Below are positions 32,920-42,337 of a stretch of DNA of 64,000 nucleotides, in pieces. Each line of letters begins with the position of its first letter. Position 1 is the first letter of the stretch. This stretch comes from an uncultured Lachnospiraceae bacterium (lineage in GTDB: Bacteria; Bacillota; Clostridia; Lachnospirales; Lachnospiraceae): NCBI GenBank assembly GCA_900551115.1, contig URUY01000009.1:50152-114151 (forward strand), read 5' to 3'. The position numbers were made by a program, and so were the translations under genes. The notes beneath the pieces are model-generated. The model did not search any database. It was given only the letters and a program-made list of their open reading frames with translations, and had not been told where the DNA came from.

Positions 32920-35900
32920 TTACTTGTTAAACTCCTTTAAAAATTCTCTGAATGCCGGAATCGGCATGGGACGGGCATAGTAATATCCCTGTACCATATC
33001 ACATTCCGCATTATGCAGCAGTTTAATCTGCTCACTGGTCTCCACGCCCTCCGCAAGAACCTGATAGCCCATGCGCTTCATCATCTTTACCAGATACTTT
33101 ACAAATACCGGTGCTTTGGAGTCCTCATCCGCATAGGTGAAAAACTTCTTGTCCAATTTTATAATATCAGCATCCACATTGGCAAGCAGATTCAGGGAAG
33201 AATAACCGCTGCCAAAATCATCAATCGAAATCAAAATCCCGTTTTCCTTCAGTTTACGCAGATTTTTTGTCAGCGTGGACAAATCCAGCATAAAAATGGA
33301 TTCTGTAATTTCTGCTTCAATATATTTGGCAGGAATCTCCTTTTCCTGCAGCCTGTTTAAAATCTGCTCCACAAAATCCGGTGTCTCATTATGTCTTCGT
33401 GAGAAATTAACCGATACCGGCACTACTTCTTCCCCTTCGTCCATGGCCACCCGCAGATAGGATAATATCTGATCTAAAACGGCAAAATCTATTTTGGTTA
33501 TAAAACCGTTCTTTTCAAAAACAGGAATAAAGCTGTCAGGATATACCATGGACCCATCAGCCTTCTGCCAGCGGACCAGCGCCTCCGCACCTTCAATCTT
33601 TCCGGTTTTTAAGGAAACCTTCGGCTGCAGCCATGCCTTAAATTCACCTGTTTCCAGGGCTGTTACCATATTGGCCGAAATAGATTTCTCCGCCTCATTC
33701 TTTTTCCTGATTTCATTATTATAGGCAATTACTACCGTGTTTGCTGTACTTTTTCCGTATTTTCTTGCAACGTTGGCTCTGTCAATGACAACAGATGCCA
33801 TTTCCTGCGTTTCTAAAACACTGCTGAAGCCGGATACTAAAACGAGATTGCTTTGGTCATACTCTTTATTTATTTCTGCACAAAAATTCCTTGTTGCCTC
33901 CAAAAACGAATTCTGCACCTCTTCCGCATTTTCTCCTATTAACAGTCCTGCGAAATGATCAGAGGTAATACGGGTAAAATAAATACCCTCCTTCATCGTT
34001 TTAAGCTGCTTTGCAAAGGCCTTTAAAATCTTATCTCCCTCTGTATAGCCATAAAGCTCATTCATATACTGAAAATTGGAAAAATCGGAATATATAAAGT
34101 GACAGCCCCTTCCGGCATGCTCCTTTATATAACGGTCTGCCAATGCTATAAACTTCTGATACTTCGGAAGCTCCGTAACCACATCATAATTAATCAAAAA
34201 CTCTATCTCATTCTTTTCTTTTTCACTGTTATCAAGCTGCTGCAAATGATTTTGAATAATGCCGGCAAGCCTGTACAGCCCTTCCTTCTCCTGTTCCCAG
34301 TCCCTGTCTTTTTCCCTGTCCACAAAAGCAATGCAGCCCCGGCTTCCGTCTCCCTTATCCGCGCGCACAAAAAGTATCGAGCCTACCTGCTCTCCCGGCA
34401 TTTTTTTAATCTGAGCATTCTTCAGTATCATAATGCCTTTGCTGTCATACTGGCTTCGGATATATCCCCACGCCTCTTTGGATTCCGGTAATATACTGAC
34501 ACCTTTTTGACGTTTGTCCCGTCTGTTCCAGTGATATGTTTTCCTTGGGAAATCGTTTTTGTCTGAAATATAAGCAATATCATCTATATCAAAAAAGCTG
34601 CAGATTCGGTCAGAAACCATTTTCAGCCCGCTTGAAATATCCGATACGTTATCCAACAGTTCCAACGTAAACAGTACCAGATCATCCGTACTGCGTATCT
34701 GGGTTTCCTCCCTGTTATACTCTTCTTTTTTCACTTTGGAGCGGTATGCACTCTCCGGCACCTCGCCCTTAGCCTGTACGATATAATAATTCTTTTTCTC
34801 TTTCTGCTTTACCTTATAGAGCGCATAGCTTGCCCATTCAAAAAGCTTATCAAATTCTGCAGTACTGCCGTCACACCGGGCTGCACCTACACTGCAGGTA
34901 ATCTCCAGATTTTTTTTCTTATCCTTATAAATATCCTGCATGGTATCACTTAAATTAGGCAGAATTTCTTCCAGTTCTTTTCGTTCCATGCCCTCCACAA
35001 AGACAATAAATTCATCCCCGCCGATTCTGCCTATCAGACTTTCCTGAAAAGAAACCTTTAACTCATCCGCAACCATGCAAAGAACGGCATCACCTATCAG
35101 ATGCCCGTTTATATCGTTAATCTGTTTAAAATTATCAACATCTATAAGAAGAAGCCAATTGGATTTTCCGCACCATGCTTCCTTCAATCTTTCTTTTATT
35201 TTTGTTAAAATAACCTGATGGTTATAAATGCCGGTCAGCGCATCCCGCTCAGACCGTACTCTTAAATGCTCTTCCGTTGCCTTTCTTTCATCGATATTCT
35301 TGCTTCTGCCGATTACACTGACAGGCTTTCCTGAAGGATCAAAAAGAGTCGTTCCTTCAATCTCCATCCAGTGATACCGCCCATCCCGGTATCTTCTTCT
35401 CAGCTCTACATAAATATGCTTCTTACCCATCTGCAGTTCCTCACAGAACTGCCTTAGCTTGCTGCTGTCTTCCGGGTGTACATAATGCGACCTTTTGATG
35501 CTTTTTACATAATTCTTTGTAATCTGCTCATCATCAAAAAGCCCTTCCTTCTGTCTGGTATAATTCATGACATCCTTTTGAATATCATACTCAAACAGCA
35601 TATCTCCCGACATTTCCGCTATTACATTTAATTTTTCTTTTTCCTTTTCCAGCTCGGAATAGGTTAATTTCATTTCTGTAATATCCGTAATGACACTTTG
35701 TAAAATCGGTGTGCTGTCATTCTCCAAAATGACCGCCTGCATCAGACGCCATTCTTCTTTCCTGCCTTCATAATAGACGGCATACTCCATCTGCAGTACT
35801 TCACCGACCTTTATATTTTCAATCTTTTCCTGCAGTCTGTGCCAGTCCTTTTCAAGCAGCAGTCTCTCATAATGGTTGTTATAATCTCTGGCAAATTCCT

Positions 35901-36414
35901 CTGCCGATGTCTGCATCAAAGAAAACATGCCTTCATTGGCATATTCAAGCAGAAGACCGTTATCATACCGAAATTTGCACACACCTCCCGGAATACTGTT
36001 CATCAGCATATGCATTTCATATTTCACTGCTTCCAGCCGCTTTGTAATATCAAATAAAACAACAATTGCTCCGGATACAAGATGTCCGCTCAGATAATAA
36101 GGCCGGATTCTGACAATCCAGGTACGTCCGTCCTTTGCTATTTCCCGTTCAATAAGACGTTTTTCTTCCACAGAACATTTGACATCTTCTGCAAAGGTAT
36201 GATAACCTTCCATAAAATTCACACTAAAAACAGACCTGCCGGTATCCGCCAGCATCAGGTTTGTCTTCTGTGTGATAATAGGTGTAATCTTGCGGATACT
36301 CATATCGCTGTCTACATACAGCGCACCTATCTCTGCATTCAACAGTAAATTGTCAAAATCTGCATTGGCTTTTATTAATTCATTTATCTGCCGGTCTCTT
36401 GGATCTTCTACCAT
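32920..36414 (-). CDS. PAS-GGDEF-GAF-GGDEF-EAL cyclic di-GMP protein
   Basis: 1164 aa from the ATG at 36414 (GGGGAG upstream), without transmembrane helices. N-terminal PAS-like domains span roughly 1-395. The first GGDEF is intact (RIGGDEFIVFVEG near residue 466). A GAF-like region follows (about 590-740). The second GGDEF is degenerate: the motif position reads RITSDHFAGLL near 819. The C-terminal EAL domain is complete: EALVRW (near 945), NFSRRH, ITESIF, ISIDDFGSGYSSLNLL, DIIKLDKKFF and VLAEGVETSEQI. It could therefore both make and degrade c-di-GMP, with the dead GGDEF acting as a GTP-binding regulatory domain. Signals sensed are unknown. Confidence 0.88.
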   Translation of the reverse strand: MVEDPRDRQINELIKANADFDNLLLNAEIGALYVDSDMSIRKITPIITQKTNLMLADTGRSVFSVNFMEGYHTFAEDVKCSVEEKRLIEREIAKDGRTWIVRIRPYYLSGHLVSGAIVVLFDITKRLEAVKYEMHMLMNSIPGGVCKFRYDNGLLLEYANEGMFSLMQTSAEEFARDYNNHYERLLLEKDWHRLQEKIENIKVGEVLQMEYAVYYEGRKEEWRLMQAVILENDSTPILQSVITDITEMKLTYSELEKEKEKLNVIAEMSGDMLFEYDIQKDVMNYTRQKEGLFDDEQITKNYVKSIKRSHYVHPEDSSKLRQFCEELQMGKKHIYVELRRRYRDGRYHWMEIEGTTLFDPSGKPVSVIGRSKNIDERKATEEHLRVRSERDALTGIYNHQVILTKIKERLKEAWCGKSNWLLLIDVDNFKQINDINGHLIGDAVLCMVADELKVSFQESLIGRIGGDEFIVFVEGMERKELEEILPNLSDTMQDIYKDKKKNLEITCSVGAARCDGSTAEFDKLFEWASYALYKVKQKEKKNYYIVQAKGEVPESAYRSKVKKEEYNREETQIRSTDDLVLFTLELLDNVSDISSGLKMVSDRICSFFDIDDIAYISDKNDFPRKTYHWNRRDKRQKGVSILPESKEAWGYIRSQYDSKGIMILKNAQIKKMPGEQVGSILFVRADKGDGSRGCIAFVDREKDRDWEQEKEGLYRLAGIIQNHLQQLDNSEKEKNEIEFLINYDVVTELPKYQKFIALADRYIKEHAGRGCHFIYSDFSNFQYMNELYGYTEGDKILKAFAKQLKTMKEGIYFTRITSDHFAGLLIGENAEEVQNSFLEATRNFCAEINKEYDQSNLVLVSGFSSVLETQEMASVVIDRANVARKYGKSTANTVVIAYNNEIRKKNEAEKSISANMVTALETGEFKAWLQPKVSLKTGKIEGAEALVRWQKADGSMVYPDSFIPVFEKNGFITKIDFAVLDQILSYLRVAMDEGEEVVPVSVNFSRRHNETPDFVEQILNRLQEKEIPAKYIEAEITESIFMLDLSTLTKNLRKLKENGILISIDDFGSGYSSLNLLANVDADIIKLDKKFFTYADEDSKAPVFVKYLVKMMKRMGYQVLAEGVETSEQIKLLHNAECDMVQGYYYARPMPIPAFREFLKEFNK

Positions 36415-36440
36415 GGCCCTCTCCCCCGTTATACAAGGTA

Positions 36441-37196
36441 TCAAATCTCTTTTACATCACTGAAATTCCAGGAACGTATATTTAACTCCACAATCGGCGT
36501 ATCACAGTAAGCACATACTTTAGCTCCCAATCCCGAAAGCGGCGCACCGCAGTTAGGACAGTTCACCGCAAGCGCTGCCTCCCGTATGCCTGACACCTTA
36601 TCCCTGTCCTGAATATAGATACATTCCACATCATACTTTGCCTGCATCCGGGTATTAGGCGACCCCTTTAAGATATCACCGTTCTTTTGCTTATAATAAT
36701 AAAAATATTCCACTGCAGACTGAAAAACAACACTGCATCTGCCTCTCTGCTTCCTGTACTGGCTGATTTCCGTCCTGTGGATATTTATTTGTGAAAAATG
36801 CTCCTCTGTTTCCTGAGAACGCAGCATTTCCACCCGCATCGCGAGCTGGTCCTTCAGCTCCTCAGTCCCTTCGGTAAGCAAAAGCGGGTTGTCTGCATCA
36901 ATGCTTCTTAAGTAGGATACCAGTACGTTTTCTGCCCTCTCCTTCATTTCATCATAATGAAAATCCGGGAAATCTTTTGTAACACGTGGCAGATATAAGC
37001 CGGTTGCTGCAGAAACTGACTTTGGCGTCGTTGCATATTCGGATTCCATCTGTTCAAATCCTTCTGAAAGGGAATCGGTGCCAAAAGCCATCCGGGAAAA
37101 TCTCCTGACCTTTGCTCTGATAGTCCGGTAGGCATAGTAAACTATGCCCACCAAACCAAGAAGAAGCACAAGTGCAATAATTATTTTTTCAATCAT
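36441..37196 (-). CDS. Membrane-anchored zinc-ribbon protein
   Basis: 251 aa. One N-terminal transmembrane helix (about 3-22, KIIIALVLLLGLVGIVYYAY) is followed by a soluble domain resembling the Tim44/TIM44-like fold in length. The C-terminus has a zinc ribbon CPNCGAPLSGLGAKVCAYCD, then VELNIRSWNFSDV. ATG at 37196 follows GGAG. It is 15 bp downstream of the SPFH gene and clearly in its operon. The pair probably forms a membrane or vesicle-associated complex; function unknown. Confidence 0.7.
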   Translation of the reverse strand: MIEKIIIALVLLLGLVGIVYYAYRTIRAKVRRFSRMAFGTDSLSEGFEQMESEYATTPKSVSAATGLYLPRVTKDFPDFHYDEMKERAENVLVSYLRSIDADNPLLLTEGTEELKDQLAMRVEMLRSQETEEHFSQINIHRTEISQYRKQRGRCSVVFQSAVEYFYYYKQKNGDILKGSPNTRMQAKYDVECIYIQDRDKVSGIREAALAVNCPNCGAPLSGLGAKVCAYCDTPIVELNIRSWNFSDVKEI

Positions 37197-37211
37197 CTGA
37201 TTTATGCTCCG

Positions 37212-38633
37212 TTACTTTATATCATTGTCATCAAACCTGTCCCCGCATTCAGGACAGAACTTAGGCGGATTTGCCGGATCCTCCGGTTCCCAGCCGCACT
37301 TGTCACACTTATAAAGAGGTGCGCCTGCCGGTTTCTGTCTGCCGCACTCAGGACAGAACTTCCCCTGATTAACATGACCGCAACTGCAGGTCCACCCTGC
37401 CTCCGCAGGCTTCTGCTGTCCGCATTCCTCGCAGAACTTGCCCCGGTTGTCCTCTTTGCCGCATGCACAGGTCCATCCAAGCACAGCACCCTCTGCAACC
37501 GTAGCAGCCGGCCTCATCTGCGGTGCTGCCTGACTCTGCATCTGGCCGCCCTGCATTTGCTGTCCCTGCACTGCCTGATTCTGCATTTGCTGTCCCGGCA
37601 TTCCCTGCTGCGTACCTGCTCCGAACATGCCGCCGTTATTTACCATACCCTGCATCATGTTCATTGCCATCATACCCATAGCGCCTTCCATTACGGAAGC
37701 ACCGCCTTCACCATTGCTGCCGTTACCCATATTTTCAAGAGCCTTGGTGTAAGCCTCCGTCTGTCTTGCTGCAGCCATATCTGCCTGACGAAGCATAGCG
37801 GTCTCCTGCCACTTGGTAAGTCTCTCTCTGTCTTCCTTGGGAATATCAGAACTGATAGTCATATCGACCATCTCAATACCGCGGGTCTCGGTCCACTGCT
37901 GTGAAAGCTCTTCCTTCAGGGCTTCCACTATTGCCTTTGCATGTCCGGAAAGCTCATAAGGACGAACGCCCTGTGCTGCGATTTTAGCCAGAGCAGGCTG
38001 CATTGCAGTAAGAAGCTCTCCCTTCATCATGGATGTCACTTCGCTTCTCCTGTACTCATCCACTATATTGCCGCAGACATTGGTATAGAATAAAAGCGGG
38101 TCAACAATCTTAAAGGAATACTGTCCGTTGCACTTTACATTAGTATCCATATCCAGTCCGGTATTTCTGTCAAACACACGGAACGGAATCGGTGTTGCCG
38201 TACCGAACAGGTTGTTCATAATCTCTTTTGTATTAAAAAAGTATACCCGCTGGTCCTTGCCGGTATTGCCGCCCATTGAAAATCTTCTTCCCACCAAACC
38301 GAAGGTATTTTTCAGATTTTCCCCCAGTTTACCGTAGAAAAGAGAAGGCTCTGTAGACTGGTCATACACAAATTCACCTGCTTCTGCACAGAATTCAACG
38401 ATTTTACCCTGGTCTACGATAATCATACACTGGCCTTCGTTTACTGCCACGATGGAACCATTTGTTATGATATTGTCAATCCCCTTTGTATTGCTGTTAC
38501 GTCCCTGTGTAACTCTTTTCTCTCCCTTGACTACCAGCACATCACTGCTTAAAGAACTGCAGTAAAAATACTCGCGCCACTGGTCAGCCATCAAACTGCC
38601 CAAAGCATCCTTTGCTGCTTTAAATAATCCCAT
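37212..38633 (-). CDS. SPFH-domain protein with C-terminal zinc ribbons (YdjI-like)
   Basis: 473 aa. The N-terminal two thirds is a YdjI/virion-core type SPFH domain: MGLFKAAKDALGSLMADQWR, then VAVNEGQCMIIVDQGKIVEF and VDMTISSDIPKEDRERLTKW. A Gln/Gly/Met-rich linker (about 300-385) follows. Three zinc ribbons close the protein: CACGKEDNRGKFCEECG, CSCGHVNQGKFCPECG and CDKCGWEP with CPECG. ATG at 38633 follows GGGAGG. SPFH proteins form membrane-associated oligomers; those with zinc ribbons are of unknown purpose. Confidence 0.85.
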   Translation of the reverse strand: MGLFKAAKDALGSLMADQWREYFYCSSLSSDVLVVKGEKRVTQGRNSNTKGIDNIITNGSIVAVNEGQCMIIVDQGKIVEFCAEAGEFVYDQSTEPSLFYGKLGENLKNTFGLVGRRFSMGGNTGKDQRVYFFNTKEIMNNLFGTATPIPFRVFDRNTGLDMDTNVKCNGQYSFKIVDPLLFYTNVCGNIVDEYRRSEVTSMMKGELLTAMQPALAKIAAQGVRPYELSGHAKAIVEALKEELSQQWTETRGIEMVDMTISSDIPKEDRERLTKWQETAMLRQADMAAARQTEAYTKALENMGNGSNGEGGASVMEGAMGMMAMNMMQGMVNNGGMFGAGTQQGMPGQQMQNQAVQGQQMQGGQMQSQAAPQMRPAATVAEGAVLGWTCACGKEDNRGKFCEECGQQKPAEAGWTCSCGHVNQGKFCPECGRQKPAGAPLYKCDKCGWEPEDPANPPKFCPECGDRFDDNDIK

Positions 38634-38825
38634 TTTTTTCCTCCCATTATATTATGTATTTTTTTGATATAACAGTATATGAAAACACTCAAGCTTATTG
38701 TAGCAAGTTTTTCTTCTTTTCTCAACAAACTTTTACAACAAATTAACGTTTTTTCTTTACAATAAACTGTTTTTTGCATAAACTGTTATATAGAAATTAT
38801 TTTAGCATGTAAGGGAGTTTTCACC

Positions 38826-39311
38826 ATGGGAAAAAAAGCAACAAAAGCAGCCGATAACATGTACTATCTTGCACGATATGAAGCCTCCAAGGAGAACGAG
38901 GATTTTACAAGCCGCGAAAAAACCGCCGAAATCATCGGCATTGACCGCACCAGACTTGCCCGTATCGAGCTGGACGCCATCAATCCCTATCCGGAAGAGG
39001 TATTGGCCATGTCCCGCACCTATAACTGTCCAGAGCTTTGCAATTCCTATTGTGCCAGGGAATGCTCCATCGGCAAAACAAGCGTAAAAGAAGTAACTAT
39101 CGATGATTTTGACCGCCTGGCCCTTAAAGTACTCGGCTCCTTAAAGGATATTGACGATTTACGCATGTCCCTGATTGCCATTTCCGAAGACGGCGTCATT
39201 ACAGAAACAGAACGTCCTGCCTTCCATCATATTTTGGATTCCCTGGAAAAAATTTCTACAAATGCCAAGGCGCTTCAGCTTTGGGCCATTAAAAATATAC
39301 ATATTGAATAG
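38826..39311 (+). CDS. XRE-type HTH regulator with C-terminal helical domain
   Basis: 161 aa. The helix-turn-helix is in YLARYEASKENEDFTSREKT, then AEIIGIDRTRLARIELDAIN, ending PYPEEVLAMSRTYNCPELCN. A cysteine-rich hinge follows (CPELCNSYCARECSIGK), which could bind a metal or Fe-S cluster. The C-terminal 90 residues are helical. ATG at 38826 follows GGGAG. It is divergent from the SPFH operon and 69 bp ahead of a binding-protein gene on the same strand, so it could regulate either. Confidence 0.7.
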   Translation: MGKKATKAADNMYYLARYEASKENEDFTSREKTAEIIGIDRTRLARIELDAINPYPEEVLAMSRTYNCPELCNSYCARECSIGKTSVKEVTIDDFDRLALKVLGSLKDIDDLRMSLIAISEDGVITETERPAFHHILDSLEKISTNAKALQLWAIKNIHIE

Positions 39312-39380
39312 CAGGCTGTTTCCTGCACCTTTTTTCCGTAACGCAGTATAATAAAGCATCACGAAAAACCGGAGGTCCTT

Positions 39381-40397
39381 ATGAAAAAGAAACCTAACTG
39401 TTTCTTAAGACTGTTTAGTTTATCGCTGGTGCTTTTATTGTGCCTGACTTTTCTGCCCGGATGCGGCAGCAAGCCCGCAGGCAGCAAGCTTACCGGCGTT
39501 ACCTTAAACGAAGTTGCACACAGCATTTTTTATGCCCCGATGTACGTAGCAATCGAAGAGGGTTACTTTGAAGAAGAAGGAATCGATTTAACGCTGGTAA
39601 CCGGCTTTGGCGCCGACAAAACCATGACCGCCCTGCTTACCGGAGAAGCCGATATCGGTTTTATGGGAAGCGAAAGCACCATCTATACCTACGCAGGCGG
39701 TACACAGGATTATGCCGTCACCTTTGCTCAGCTCACACAGCGCGCCGGCAATTTTTTAGTGTCACGAACCCCTATTGACGACTTCACATGGGATATGGTA
39801 ATCGGTACTGAGGTTTTAGGAGGCCGTCCCGGCGGCATGCCGGAAATGGTATTTGAGTATATTCTGCTCAAAAACAATATCGACCCGAAGCAGGATGTAC
39901 GGATAGACCAAAGCATTGATTTTGGTTCTACTGCCGCTGCATTTTCCGGAGGTCAAGGGGATTTCACCGTAGAATTTGAACCTCATGCAACCGCTCTTGA
40001 ACAGAAGGGCGACGGCTATGTGGTAGCATCTTTAGGTGAAGCCTCCGGCTACATTCCCTATACTGCTTTTTCCGCCAAAAAGAGCTATATAGAGGCAAAT
40101 CCCGATACCATACAGGCCTTTACCAATGCCCTGCAGCAGGGAATGGATTATGTAAATTCTCATTCGCCCGAAGAAATCGCCAAAACCATACAGCCCCAGT
40201 TTCCCGAAACCGATATTGCTTCCCTGACAGCTATTGTAAGCCGTTACCATGAACAGGATACCTGGAAAGAAGATCTGGTATTTGAAGAAGATTCCTTTAA
40301 CCTTCTGCAGAATATTTTAGAAGAATCCAAGGTTTTGTCAGAGCGGGTGCCCTACGAAACACTGGTAAATACCGAATTTGCTGAAAATGCAAAATAG
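39381..40397 (+). CDS. NMT1/THI5-like ABC substrate-binding lipoprotein
   Basis: 338 aa. Signal peptide with lipobox LPGC (about 25-30). The mature part matches the SsuA/THI5-like family: GVTLNEVAHSIFYAPMYVAI, EEGYFEEEGIDLTLVTGFGA, MTALLTGEADIGFMGSE. Members bind aliphatic sulfonates, taurine, nitrate, or thiamine-pyrimidine precursors. No permease or ATPase gene is next to it, so its partner must be elsewhere. No TPP riboswitch was found in the leader. ATG at 39381 follows CGGAGG. Confidence 0.82.
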   Translation: MKKKPNCFLRLFSLSLVLLLCLTFLPGCGSKPAGSKLTGVTLNEVAHSIFYAPMYVAIEEGYFEEEGIDLTLVTGFGADKTMTALLTGEADIGFMGSESTIYTYAGGTQDYAVTFAQLTQRAGNFLVSRTPIDDFTWDMVIGTEVLGGRPGGMPEMVFEYILLKNNIDPKQDVRIDQSIDFGSTAAAFSGGQGDFTVEFEPHATALEQKGDGYVVASLGEASGYIPYTAFSAKKSYIEANPDTIQAFTNALQQGMDYVNSHSPEEIAKTIQPQFPETDIASLTAIVSRYHEQDTWKEDLVFEEDSFNLLQNILEESKVLSERVPYETLVNTEFAENAK

Positions 40398-40409
40398 CAC
40401 AGGCTCAAT

Positions 40410-40462
40410 AAAAAGCAGGTAAAGGATTACCGTATGTTTACGTTATCCTTCTCCTGCTTTTT
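40410..40462 (+). terminator. Terminator after the NMT1-like binding-protein gene
   Basis: Stem AAAAAGCAGG...CCTGCTTTTT with an inner arm AAAGGAT/ATCCTTC, 12 bp after the stop codon, ending in T5. Confidence 0.7.
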
Positions 40463-40530
40463 CGTTCTGCCGCTGCAGTCCTTTTTTTCGCTGCAGTCCT
40501 TTTTTTGCACTGCAGTCCTCTTTCCTGCCG

Positions 40531-40962
40531 CTATAAATTTGCTTTTATCTTTGCAATCATTTCCGCATATTCTTCATCACTTAAATATACTTTGCCGGGA
40601 TTCATCTGGAAAGTGCCGCCCCACTCTTCCCCATCCTTATATTTCGGACAAAGGTGCATATGCAGATGACAGCCTGTATCGCCGTAGGCACCATAGTTTA
40701 ACTTGTCCGGATGAAACGCCCCATGGATAGCCTTTGCTGCGCGGGTCACATCTGCCATGAAAGCATTTCTTTCCTCCTCACTGATATCCACCATTTCGCT
40801 TACATGGTCCTTGTATGCCACAATGCATCTGCCGGGTTTGCTCTGCTCCTTAAACAGAATCAGGGAGCTTACCTCCAGATCGCAGATATAAATACCGAAT
40901 TTTTCCAACAGTTCTCCCCGCATGCAATAACCGCAGTTTGCATCCTTTTCTATCGTTTTCAT
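40531..40962 (-). CDS. HIT-family hydrolase
   Basis: 143 aa. The histidine triad is HLHMHLCP, with the preceding GAYGDTGC. The N-terminus has a CxxC pair (NCGYC) and the substrate strand FKEQSKPGRCIVAYKDHVSE is typical. HIT proteins hydrolyse nucleotide phosphoramidates or dinucleoside polyphosphates. It starts within one base of the stop of the PHP gene and follows AAGGAGG, so it is co-transcribed with the PHP and DUF1836 genes. Confidence 0.85.
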   Translation of the reverse strand: MKTIEKDANCGYCMRGELLEKFGIYICDLEVSSLILFKEQSKPGRCIVAYKDHVSEMVDISEEERNAFMADVTRAAKAIHGAFHPDKLNYGAYGDTGCHLHMHLCPKYKDGEEWGGTFQMNPGKVYLSDEEYAEMIAKIKANL

Positions 40963-41674
40963 TAAAAAGCCCTCCTTATTTTTGCCAGATTGGCAACATC
41001 GTTATTCAGTACTAACTCCTCCGGGAACTGCACCTCTTCAAGAAGCTTCAGCGTATCCTCAAAAGCACCTACAGTATAGCAGATATGGCTGTCTGTTCCA
41101 AGCAGCACCTCTACCCTGTATGTTGCACACCAGTAAAGCAGCTCTTTTATATTTTCCCTGCCGTTTTTTCTGGCCGACTTTGGATTCAGAGAAGAATTGT
41201 TGATTTCTATTGCTACTCCTTCTTCTCCCGCCGCATATACAACAGCTTTTCTGTCAAGGGGATAACGTTCATCATCCGGATGCCCCAAAATCGTCACATG
41301 GGGATTTTTCATAGCCATAACAGAGGCTCTGGTATTTTCCTCCATACTCCCCGGCTTACAGCACGGAGGATGCATACTGGCAATGACATAATCCATCTGT
41401 GCCAGTACCGCATCTTCAATATCAAGCCTGCCGTCATAGTCGCAGATATTGGCTTCTACGCCGCACAAAAGCTGCAGATCACCGTAGGTTCTGGGAATAC
41501 ACCGGTAATTTGTCAGGAAAAAATATGGGGACCGCCGGGCATTGCCGGACCATGTTCACTCAGCCCCAATACCTTAAGTCCCTTTTCCTTCGCAGCGTCA
41601 ATATTTTCTTTCAAGGTACTGTAGCCATGACCGCTGGCCATAGTATGTGTATGCAAATCCATAATTGGTTTCAT
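40962..41674 (-). pseudogene. PHP-domain phosphoesterase (YcdX-like), frameshifted
   Basis: The ATG at 41674 starts MKPIMDLHTHTMASGHGYST and later VLGLSEHGPAMPGGPHIF, then hits TGA. The +1 frame continues at once (FLTNYR, TYGDLQLLCGVEANICDYDG) and runs to 40962 with the rest of the PHP motifs: YVIASMHPPC, ILGHPDDERY, VAIEINNSSLN and LLGTDSHICYTVG. The break is at six A on the plus strand (41515-41520). One more A restores a protein of about 236 residues, normal for the family. All metal ligands are otherwise present, so the decay is recent or the base is a sequencing error. It begins 3 bp after the DUF1836 stop. Confidence 0.85.
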
Positions 41675-41677
41675 TCA

Positions 41678-42280
41678 TCAAGCCTCTTCTTTGTCTCTCA
41701 AATCATCCACCAGTTTTTCTATAAGCATTTTTTTGATATAGACATCAAAACTAAGCAGACAGATAAAAGAAAAATTTTTTAAAAACGCCTGTTCTTCCGC
41801 CGGCGCGCCAAAAAAAGTCTCCTCGGCACGTCTGAACTTGGAAATGACGTCTTTTTTCAGGATTTCTACCTGCTCCTGCTCCATGCCAAACACTTCGTTA
41901 TAAATGTCTTCCAGACTAAAGGCTTCTTCCGTTTGGAAAAATTTATCCGTAATGGGCTTTAACAGCGTTTGGATATCATTAATAGACAGGATATTCTTAT
42001 AATAATAGATAAATATCAGCAGAAGCATATGCTCCTTGGTATATTTTTTCTTTTGCGGAGGGGGCAGAAGTTCATTCTTGGCATAATTGTTTATCATGGT
42101 CTTCGTCAGAATCTTATCGTCACCCGGGTTTCTGGCAGCCGTACGAAGACGCTTGTCCATAAAGGTCGTCACCTGGTCCATATACAAATCTATGTTGGGA
42201 ATGTCTTCCGGTTTGATATATTCCACTCTCGCCAGACTGTCCAATATGCTGTTCAACAAATCTTCCGTATTAATTGTCAT
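41678..42280 (-). CDS. DUF1836 protein
   Basis: 200 aa. The DUF1836 region is about 20-130: YIKPEDIPNIDLYMDQVTTF, ILTKTMINNYAKNELLPPPQ, then KKKYTKEHMLLLIFIYYYKN. The segment MINNYAK...LLPPP resembles the wing of MerR-like DNA-binding domains, so a regulatory role is likely. ATG at 42280 follows GGGAG. A strong promoter with a palindrome in its spacer lies just upstream (42338-42366), which suggests autoregulation. First gene of an operon with the PHP and HIT genes. Confidence 0.8.
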   Translation of the reverse strand: MTINTEDLLNSILDSLARVEYIKPEDIPNIDLYMDQVTTFMDKRLRTAARNPGDDKILTKTMINNYAKNELLPPPQKKKYTKEHMLLLIFIYYYKNILSINDIQTLLKPITDKFFQTEEAFSLEDIYNEVFGMEQEQVEILKKDVISKFRRAEETFFGAPAEEQAFLKNFSFICLLSFDVYIKKMLIEKLVDDLRDKEEA

Positions 42281-42337
42281 GTAATCCGTCTCCCGCCTGC
42301 TTCTGCATCCTCATAAAATAACTGCATATCTTTTTTT

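Noticed and set aside
39312..39380. TPP riboswitch ahead of the NMT1-like gene
   Set aside because: Only 69 bp of leader with no THI-box motifs.
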